From: Bacteroidales bacterium | GTDB lineage: Bacteria; Bacteroidota; Bacteroidia; Bacteroidales; F082 | NCBI GenBank assembly: GCA_017530365.1 | Contig: JAFXMK010000010.1 | Span: forward strand, 62,001 to 126,000 | Direction of reading: 5' to 3' | DNA length: 64,000 nt | In this document: positions 58,721-64,000 of the stretch, piece after piece | How the letters are laid out: the number at the start of each line of letters is the position of its first letter | How positions within the stretch are numbered: the first letter of the stretch is position 1 | Program-made: the position numbers and the translations under genes | Notes under the pieces: generated by a model | What the model was told of the DNA's origin: nothing | Seen by the model: the letters and a program-made list of their open reading frames with translations, nothing else | Databases searched by the model: none

Positions 58721-60508
58721 ATGAGGCAGGTCGTAACCAGATCGGATCTAAAAAAAGCCTTGGGTTTGAAAGGCTTCTTCGGCACCTGTGTGGCGGGGAT
58801 GGCTTATGGTTACCTGCGTCTGGGCAAAATTAACCGCCTCTTTGATGCAGCCGCTGATTATCAGGGACGTGAGTTCGCCGACCATCTGTTGGAGAACATG
58901 AACATCCGCATCGAAGTCAGTCCTGAACAACTGGAAAACATCCCTAAGGAAGGTGGCTTCGTGATGGTCAGCAACCATCCTTTCGGAGGCATCGAGGGGG
59001 TGATGCTGTTGAGCGCCATCGCCAAGGTGCGTCCTGATTTCAAGCTGATGGCCAACTTTATTCTCTCCCACATCCCGAATCTCAAAGAATGCTTCTTCTC
59101 GGTGAATCCTTTTGAGAAAAATCCTGAATGGAAGAGCAGTGTGGGCGGGATCAAAGGCGCCGTGCAACATATCGCCGCCGGTAACGGCTTGGGCGTTTTC
59201 CCGGCAGGGGAGGTGTCACGCTACCATGGCAATGACTTCCCTGAAGATTTGCCATGGAGTAACTCCATCGCCCGTATCATCAAAAGCGCTGGCGTCCCGG
59301 TGATCCCTGTTTTCTGGGACGGCCGTAACTCGAAATGGTTCTATACGGTTGACAAGATCCATAGCATGCTGGGTACGGGAAGGCTGACGAAAGAGCTGAT
59401 CAACAAGCATGACAAATGCTTCAACCTGCAGATCGGGAAACCTATCTCGTCTGCTGAGATCGAGACCTATGAAAAACCCGCTGATCTGGCAGCGTACCTC
59501 CGCAGCCGTTCGTATGCATTGGAGGCTAACGTCAAAAATGAAAAGCCTGCCGTTGTCAATGAGAAATGGGCTCCCGTAGAGCCACCAAGAGATCGCCAAC
59601 TTCTCATCCAAGAACTTGAAACGATTCGAGAGAATGGTCTGTTGTTCTCAGCCGCGACATACGACTGCTATCTGGCCGATTACAAGGAGATTCCCAACCT
59701 GATGCATGAATTGGCCCGTCTTCGCGAAGAAGCCTTCCGTTTCATTGGTGAAGGCACAGGCAAGAGTCTCGATACCGACGAATTCGATTGCCACTACAAG
59801 CACTTGATTCTTTGGGACAACAAGAAGCAGCAAGTCGCTGGTGCCTACCGACTTGGTTTAGGTAACGAGATCATGAAGGAAAAAGGTATCCGCGGTTTCT
59901 ATATCAGCACCTTGTTTGGGTTTGACCCGGCTTTTGGAGAGACCTTGGAGAAGACCATCGAATTGGGTCGCTCATTTGTCACTGTCGATTATCAACGCGA
60001 GGTGCTGCCCCTGGTGCTGCTGTTGCGTGGCTTGGCCGCCGTGGTGATTAAGCATCCCGAGATAGAGCATTTCATTGGACCGGTCAGCATCAGCTCGTGG
60101 TATCCGAAGTTCTACCAGAGCATGATCGTCAGGTATGTCACCGAGAAACATCCCGTGAATCCAGAGCTGGCTAATATGGCCAAGCCGACTACGCCTTTCC
60201 ATGAGGACTTCCTCAAAGTGGATGCAGACGTGCTGATGAAGGAAAACATGGAATCCATCGATAAGTTCGACAAGTTCATGTTCCGCCTCAGTAATGGCGA
60301 ATACCGTTTGCCCACCTTGTTTAAGAAATACCTGAAGCTGAATGCCAAATTCTTGTGCTTCAACGTGGATCCTGATTTCAACGACACCCTCGACGCTTTG
60401 CTGTTCCTGACGTTCACCGATTTCCCGGAAAACGAAGTGATGCCATTGTTCAGGGATGGCACCGAAGAAGAACAAAAAGAAGTCAGGAAGCGTTTCGGCT
60501 ACTCCTAA
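58721..60508 (+). CDS. Bifunctional acyltransferase of the OlsF/GlsF type (aminolipid synthesis)
   Basis: 595 residues made of two acyltransferase halves. Residues about 60-270 are a PlsC-like O-acyltransferase with N-H-P-F-G-G-I-E at 85-92 and F-P-A-G-E-V-S. Residues about 300-500 are a GNAT-like N-acyltransferase of the OlsB/hemolysin type (F-D-C-H-Y-K-H-L-I-L-W-D; G-A-Y-R-L-G; I-E-L-G-R-S-F-V). In fused enzymes called OlsF or GlsF, the C-terminal half acylates ornithine or glycine with a 3-hydroxy fatty acid and the N-terminal half adds the second chain. The product would be an ornithine or glycine lipid of the membrane. Which amino acid is used cannot be told. The stop lies in the ACTCCTAAC repeat. 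Confidence 0.75.
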   Translation: MRQVVTRSDLKKALGLKGFFGTCVAGMAYGYLRLGKINRLFDAAADYQGREFADHLLENMNIRIEVSPEQLENIPKEGGFVMVSNHPFGGIEGVMLLSAIAKVRPDFKLMANFILSHIPNLKECFFSVNPFEKNPEWKSSVGGIKGAVQHIAAGNGLGVFPAGEVSRYHGNDFPEDLPWSNSIARIIKSAGVPVIPVFWDGRNSKWFYTVDKIHSMLGTGRLTKELINKHDKCFNLQIGKPISSAEIETYEKPADLAAYLRSRSYALEANVKNEKPAVVNEKWAPVEPPRDRQLLIQELETIRENGLLFSAATYDCYLADYKEIPNLMHELARLREEAFRFIGEGTGKSLDTDEFDCHYKHLILWDNKKQQVAGAYRLGLGNEIMKEKGIRGFYISTLFGFDPAFGETLEKTIELGRSFVTVDYQREVLPLVLLLRGLAAVVIKHPEIEHFIGPVSISSWYPKFYQSMIVRYVTEKHPVNPELANMAKPTTPFHEDFLKVDADVLMKENMESIDKFDKFMFRLSNGEYRLPTLFKKYLKLNAKFLCFNVDPDFNDTLDALLFLTFTDFPENEVMPLFRDGTEEEQKEVRKRFGYS

Positions 60509-60530
60509 CTCATACTCCTCACTCCTCACT
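60500..60530. repeat. Intergenic ACTCCTAAC repeats, copy 3
   Basis: ACTCCTAACTCATACTCCTC and its continuation. The acyltransferase stop (TAA at 60506-60508) and the convergent rsmD stop (TGA, 60519-60521 on the minus strand) both come from this element. Confidence 0.55.
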
Positions 60531-61070
60531 ATAAAGCGTTTGCGCAAAGAAGGTGAAGTTCACCTTCCCATAATGGCGTTGATCCATGAATTGGGGGTGA
60601 TCCTCGAAATGGATGGTTTTGTCATGTTCCAGCACAAACATGCCGTCTTCATTCAATAGTTCATTGTCGAAGATGAGCCGTACCAGCTCGTTGTAATGCT
60701 GGCAGTCGTAAGGCGGGTCGGCAAAGATGAGATCATACTTCATCTTATGGCTTGCAAGGAAACGGAACACATCGGCACGGACCGCCATAAGCTCCTTCAT
60801 TTCAAGTTTGTTTGCGGTTTCACGGATGAAACGTATGCAGCCATTGTCTTGGTCAATGGAAGTCACTTTGGGGCAGCCTCGGGAGACCAGCTCGTAGGAG
60901 ATGTTGCCTGTGCCGGCAAACAAGTCGAGGGCGGTGACTTCCTCGAAGTCCATGTAGTTCTCCAGGATGTTGAACAAGCTTTCCTTGGCCATGTCGGTCG
61001 TAGGACGGACAGGCAAGTTGTTGGGGGCGATGATCTGCCTCCTTTGGTATCTGCCTCTTATGATTCGCAT
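60519..61070 (-). CDS. rsmD: 16S rRNA (guanine-966 N2)-methyltransferase
   Basis: 183 residues, the normal RsmD length. The N-terminal I-R-G-x-x-x-R-R-Q-I-I-A-P and V-R-P-T-T-D-M-A-K-E-S-L-F-N-I-L are typical. D-L-F-A-G-T-G-N at about 51-58 binds S-adenosylmethionine, and the catalytic D-P-P-Y-D is near residue 119. It methylates G966 of 16S rRNA during small-subunit assembly. Its start overlaps the end of the DUF3822 gene by 13 bases, so the two are translated together. Confidence 0.92.
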   Translation of the reverse strand: MRIIRGRYQRRQIIAPNNLPVRPTTDMAKESLFNILENYMDFEEVTALDLFAGTGNISYELVSRGCPKVTSIDQDNGCIRFIRETANKLEMKELMAVRADVFRFLASHKMKYDLIFADPPYDCQHYNELVRLIFDNELLNEDGMFVLEHDKTIHFEDHPQFMDQRHYGKVNFTFFAQTLYSEE

Positions 61071-61885
61071 GACAAAGATTTATAGGGAAGGTAATAGTAT
61101 TGGAACGGGGTGCCGTTCAAGGCCATGTCAACATTGACGCTGCCGTCGGGCCTGATGAAGCGGATCTTCTTGATATAGCGCTCGCAGAGCTTGAGAATTT
61201 CGGAGTTTCCGGTAATTAACCCTGTGAAATATACGGGAATGTCTTGTGCTGGCAGCTGTTGTTGTTCCAAGGCAAACATCAAATAATAGACGAAGTCGTC
61301 CTTGCTGTCGAACTTAAAGTTGTTAAAGAACACAAGTTTGCCTTCTGTGACGATGGCAAGATCAAAGCTGCGGCTATTGACGTTGACATACACATTGGTC
61401 TTTTCTTCGTAAGGATCCTCTTTCATGATGGCGTTCAAGAAGACAGTGGAGCGATGGGTGATCTGTACGTTTTCCCAAAGCTTTCTGACACGTGCTTCTT
61501 GTTGCGTTGACAAGGCATACACATTGACTGCCTTGAGGCTCGGCAGGGTCACCGACTTCACGGTATGGCCTTGTGGAAGACGGTGGTTGAACAGCAGATG
61601 GGCTTCGAGATGCTGCTCGTTGAAGAGTTCTTCGGGGACCAGCGTGTTGAAGCGGTTGCCAGCAATGAAACGCACGGAATGAAAAGGTTTTTCATACAAC
61701 CCTTTTTTGAAAATGGCCCTCTCCAAGGCATCCATGATGATGCTTTCATCCCCGCTATCCGAGGTTTGGTAGAGCTCAATGTCAATGATTTTGTTCTCTT
61801 CAATGTCGTAGAGAACAAAACAAAAACCATCCAATGAGCATTGGATGGTTATGTTGTATGAAAGGCTTTTCGTGGGATCGATCAT
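61058..61885 (-). CDS. DUF3822 family protein
   Basis: 275 residues, cytoplasmic by sequence. DUF3822 proteins have an actin/FtsA-like feel, with two related halves, and occur only in Bacteroidota, nearly always next to rsmD, as here. Landmarks are S-L-S-Y-N-I-T-I-Q near the start, F-I-A-G-N-R-F-N-T-L-V-P-E-E-L-F near 75-90, and Y-V-N-V-N-S-R-S-F-D-L-A-I near 167-179. The function is unknown; conserved pairing with rsmD suggests a link to ribosome assembly or merely a fixed operon. It overlaps the upstream gene by one base (TAATG). Confidence 0.8.
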   Translation of the reverse strand: MIDPTKSLSYNITIQCSLDGFCFVLYDIEENKIIDIELYQTSDSGDESIIMDALERAIFKKGLYEKPFHSVRFIAGNRFNTLVPEELFNEQHLEAHLLFNHRLPQGHTVKSVTLPSLKAVNVYALSTQQEARVRKLWENVQITHRSTVFLNAIMKEDPYEEKTNVYVNVNSRSFDLAIVTEGKLVFFNNFKFDSKDDFVYYLMFALEQQQLPAQDIPVYFTGLITGNSEILKLCERYIKKIRFIRPDGSVNVDMALNGTPFQYYYLPYKSLSCES

Positions 61886-62529
61886 TAGAGTTTCTCCCAG
61901 TTGCCGTCGGTTGAAGCTTCCTCCAGTGAGCCGACCTTCAAACCGGCGTATTTGTCGATTTGTTCCATCTCAGCCTTGATGTTCTGCACGCGAGTATTCC
62001 ACTCTTTTTCGGAGAATTTTTCGCCTGGAGTGGCAAGATACACTTCGTATGGGGTCTTGACCTCGAACACCGGAACGGAGATACCGCCGCGCTTGATGAT
62101 GCTGTCATGGATCTCAAAGGTGGTGGTGGGGTCGCTGAAAGGAACAATGCTCAAGTCTCTGATGTTGAAGTTAGGTCTTTTCCCGAAGAGAGAGTCCAAC
62201 ACTTTAACATAACCAATGGTGTCGTTGATACTCTTGGTGAAGGTGGTGTCGTTCGGGTCGGGAACCATCTTGACAATAGGAATCTCGTAGTTGGAGCAGA
62301 AGTTGATCAAGGAATCGAAGTCGGAGGTGTACTTGCTGTTTGCTTGCTTGTACTGGATCTCGGCGTCGCGGATGTCCTTCAGACGCTGGACGACCTGAGC
62401 CTCACGGGTGCTCTTTTCATTACCGAAATCAATAGGAGCCTTGATGCTCTGGATAACCTTGATGGCCAAAAACACAACAACGGCGAACAATACGATGTTG
62501 ATGAGAATGCTTTTCAGTTTTGAATTCAT
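61885..62529 (-). CDS. Membrane-anchored pilin-like protein of unknown function
   Basis: 214 residues. One N-terminal helix (about 7-29, L-I-N-I-V-L-F-A-V-V-V-F-L-A-I) should anchor it with the rest in the periplasm. The following T-R-E-A-Q-V-V-Q-R-L-K-D-I-R-D-A-E and then Y-K-Q-A-N-S-K-Y-T-S-D-F-D-S-L is the long-helix pattern of type II secretion pseudopilins. No prepilin peptidase site or other pilus gene is present, so this may be shared shape only. It is the first gene of a three-gene unit with DUF3822 and rsmD. Confidence 0.6.
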   Translation of the reverse strand: MNSKLKSILINIVLFAVVVFLAIKVIQSIKAPIDFGNEKSTREAQVVQRLKDIRDAEIQYKQANSKYTSDFDSLINFCSNYEIPIVKMVPDPNDTTFTKSINDTIGYVKVLDSLFGKRPNFNIRDLSIVPFSDPTTTFEIHDSIIKRGGISVPVFEVKTPYEVYLATPGEKFSEKEWNTRVQNIKAEMEQIDKYAGLKVGSLEEASTDGNWEKL

Positions 62530-62575
62530 TGTCTTATATTTTTCTGATTATTATTATCCATTATCAGCGGTGCTG

Positions 62576-62583
62576 CAAAGGTA
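62576..62583 (-). promoter_or_regulatory. Promoter -7 element for the pilin-like/DUF3822/rsmD unit
   Basis: TACCTTTG on the minus strand, 46 bases before the ATG at 62529. Confidence 0.55.
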
Positions 62584-62630
62584 TTATTTTTTTCGCTTGG
62601 TTGAAACAAATTTTTCTTGAATTATTTTAG

Positions 62631-62638
62631 TATCTTTG
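62631..62638 (+). promoter_or_regulatory. Promoter -7 element for amn-holA
   Basis: TATCTTTG, 19 bases before the ATG at 62658. Confidence 0.6.
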
Positions 62639-62657
62639 CAAAAAAAGAGCTTAAACC

Positions 62658-63428
62658 ATGAAGACTAAGAAAGAAATAGTGGAGAACTGGCTCCCTCGCT
62701 ATACAGGGTTGCCTTTGGAAAAGTTTGGGAAATATATTTTGCTGACCAATTTCCAGAACTATGTGGACCGTTTTGCCGCTTGGCAAGGTGTAGAGGTGGT
62801 TGGGAAGGACAAGCCCATGCCTTGCGCCACCGATGGAGAGATCACTATTATCAACTTCAGCATGGGTAGCGCCAATGCGGCCACCATCATGGACCTGCTT
62901 GGCGCCATACATCCTAAGGCGGTGCTGTTTCTTGGGAAATGCGGAGCCGTAAGGAAAAACCACGTGGGCGACTTCATCCTGCCGATCGCAGCCATCAGGG
63001 GTGAAGGTGCCTCTAACGACTATTTTCCACCCGAAGTCCCCGCACTGCCGGCATTTAACTTGGAGAAAGCAATCTCTACTACGATCCGCGACTACGGTCG
63101 TGACTATTGGACGGGTACCGTCTATACTACCAACCGTCGAGTGTGGGAACATGACGAGGAGTTTAAGAACTACCTGCGTAGGATACGCTGCCTGGCAGTG
63201 GATATGGAAACCGCAACGCTGTTCTCTGTTGGCTTTTACAATGAGATTCCTACAGGCGCCCTGTTGCTCGTCTCTGATGAGCCGATGACGCCCGAAGGAG
63301 TCAAAACGGCTGAAAGCGACAAATTGGTGAGCAGTAATTTCGTCGGCGACCATCTGCGTATCGGTGTCGATTCGTTGCGTCAGCTCATCAACAACGGTAT
63401 TACGGTGAAACACTTGAGATTCGACTGA
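62658..63428 (+). CDS. amn: AMP nucleosidase (short form)
   Basis: 256 residues. It hydrolyses AMP to adenine and ribose 5-phosphate. The phosphorylase-fold signatures are F-S-M-G-S-A-N-A-A-T-I, F-L-G-K-C-G-A-V-R-K, and the ribose-binding V-D-M-E-T-A-T-L-F near 178-186. S-D-E-P-M-T-P-E-G provides the purine-site Asp. The E. coli enzyme is nearly twice as long (about 484) because of an extra N-terminal regulatory domain, while Bacteroidota have this short version. holA begins on its last stop base (TGATG). Confidence 0.88.
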   Translation: MKTKKEIVENWLPRYTGLPLEKFGKYILLTNFQNYVDRFAAWQGVEVVGKDKPMPCATDGEITIINFSMGSANAATIMDLLGAIHPKAVLFLGKCGAVRKNHVGDFILPIAAIRGEGASNDYFPPEVPALPAFNLEKAISTTIRDYGRDYWTGTVYTTNRRVWEHDEEFKNYLRRIRCLAVDMETATLFSVGFYNEIPTGALLLVSDEPMTPEGVKTAESDKLVSSNFVGDHLRIGVDSLRQLINNGITVKHLRFD

Positions 63429-64000
63429 TGACTTTCGAACAGATTCTTTCCGATATCCATAACAAGAAATACGCTCCGATCTATTTCCTGATGGGGGAGG
63501 AGCCCTATTTCATCGACGTGATCTCCGATACCATCGAAGAGGAAGTCCTCGATGAGGCAGAGAAAGCCTTCAACCAGATTGTGGTCTATGGCCGTGATGT
63601 GGATATTGACACGGTAGCTACGCATGCCAAAAGCTTCTCCATGATGGGCGGCTATATGGTGGTCATCGTCAAAGAAGCTCAGGACTTGAAAAACATTGAG
63701 GATTTTGAGAAGTATCTCGATGTGATTCCCCCCACGACGATTTTGGTCTTTGATTACAAATACAAGAAGTTGGACAAACGGCGCGCTTTGGCCAAGAAAA
63801 TCGACAAGATGGGTGTGCTGTTCGAATCCAAGAAATTGTACGAAAACAACATCCCGGGGTGGATTCAATCTTATCTATCCGACAAAGGCTATTCCATTAC
63901 ACCGAAGGCAACGCAGATGCTCACCGATTTCTTGGGCACCGACCTGCATAAGGTCCGCAACGAGCTTGACAAATTGATTATCGCCCTGCCGAAATCGAAA
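63428..64000 (+). CDS. holA: DNA polymerase III delta subunit, 3' end cut by window
   Basis: 191 codons from the ATG at 63428 to the window edge, still open. The N-terminal domain of the clamp-loader delta subunit is recognisable: Y-F-L-M-G-E-E-P-Y-F-I-D near 20-31, where typical proteins read L-x-G-x-E-x-x-L, then V-V-I-V-K-E-A-Q-D-L near 78-87 and I-L-V-F-D-Y-K-Y-K-K-L-D near 105-116. It opens the sliding clamp during replication. About 150 residues are missing to the right. It overlaps amn by one base. Confidence 0.88.
   Translation, partial: MTFEQILSDIHNKKYAPIYFLMGEEPYFIDVISDTIEEEVLDEAEKAFNQIVVYGRDVDIDTVATHAKSFSMMGGYMVVIVKEAQDLKNIEDFEKYLDVIPPTTILVFDYKYKKLDKRRALAKKIDKMGVLFESKKLYENNIPGWIQSYLSDKGYSITPKATQMLTDFLGTDLHKVRNELDKLIIALPKSK

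Overview
The window is chromosomal DNA of a member of the Bacteroidota, most likely order Bacteroidales. Three lines of evidence support this. Nearly every transcription unit starts with the Bacteroidota -7 hexamer TAnnTTTG, usually 15-40 bases before the start codon. Several secreted proteins end in type IX secretion (T9SS) sorting domains. Many genes belong to families largely confined to the phylum (DUF4837, DUF4421, DUF3822, a DUF2795-like small protein, a TolB/outer-membrane fusion, an OlsF/GlsF-like acyltransferase, a Bacteroides-type tryptophanase). The genus cannot be fixed from this sequence. No rRNA, CRISPR array, insertion sequence or prophage was seen. There is one tRNA gene (Phe).

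Layout. 1-930: a truncated polysaccharide-export lipoprotein and a GldH-like lipoprotein, both on the minus strand. 1022-6977: a cell-wall block with mrdA, rodA, a LysM lytic transglycosylase, a DUF4837 lipoprotein and an HsdR-N nuclease-like protein. 7072-13902: nrdJ (B12-dependent ribonucleotide reductase), an unusual intergenic region of nested inverted repeats, the TolB-like/outer-membrane protein and a metallo-hydrolase. 13990-17090: rocD, gph, DUF4421. 17098-18634: a small AT-rich accessory island with an amber-interrupted nitrilase-like gene and a HepT/MntA toxin-antitoxin pair. 18677-26516: a membrane regulator, a TonB-dependent receptor, a lipoprotein nitroreductase, dus, lnt, a family-9 glycosyltransferase and tRNA-Phe. 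26620-33476: an envelope-biogenesis block (outer-membrane barrel, TPR protein, lptC, CNNM/CorC protein, PpiD-like chaperone). 33671-39060: a 1698-residue T9SS surface protein and an 86-residue protein with a Gly-Gly/hydrophobic/basic tail. 39079-44204: C69 dipeptidase, tnaA with a complex leader, a membrane protein and secreted endonuclease I. 44289-51744: purL, nadE, mrp/apbC, a NifU-like protein and a T9SS protein. 51744-58683: hypothetical proteins mixed with gene remnants. 58721-64000: the OlsF/GlsF-like acyltransferase, rsmD, DUF3822, a pilin-like protein, amn and the start of holA.

How the genes fit together. Most of the window serves the envelope: wall elongation (mrdA-rodA), lipoprotein maturation (lnt), LPS transport (lptC), outer-membrane protein folding (PpiD-like) and aminolipid synthesis (OlsF/GlsF-like). 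Three proteins carry T9SS tails. nrdJ and a PduO-type adenosyltransferase together imply use of adenosylcobalamin. purL and amn act in purine metabolism, and mrp plus the NifU-like protein in Fe-S assembly.

The most notable non-textbook features are the following. (1) A 19-codon reading frame and a terminator-like hairpin lie ahead of tnaA. (2) Inverted repeats upstream of nrdJ include a near-CIRCE element. (3) The nitrilase-like gene has an in-frame TAG and sits behind an operator-like palindrome. (4) Decayed or fused genes cluster at 53.3-58.7 kb. (5) Short dispersed repeats sit at, and sometimes inside, gene ends. No complete new system can be claimed from the sequence alone.
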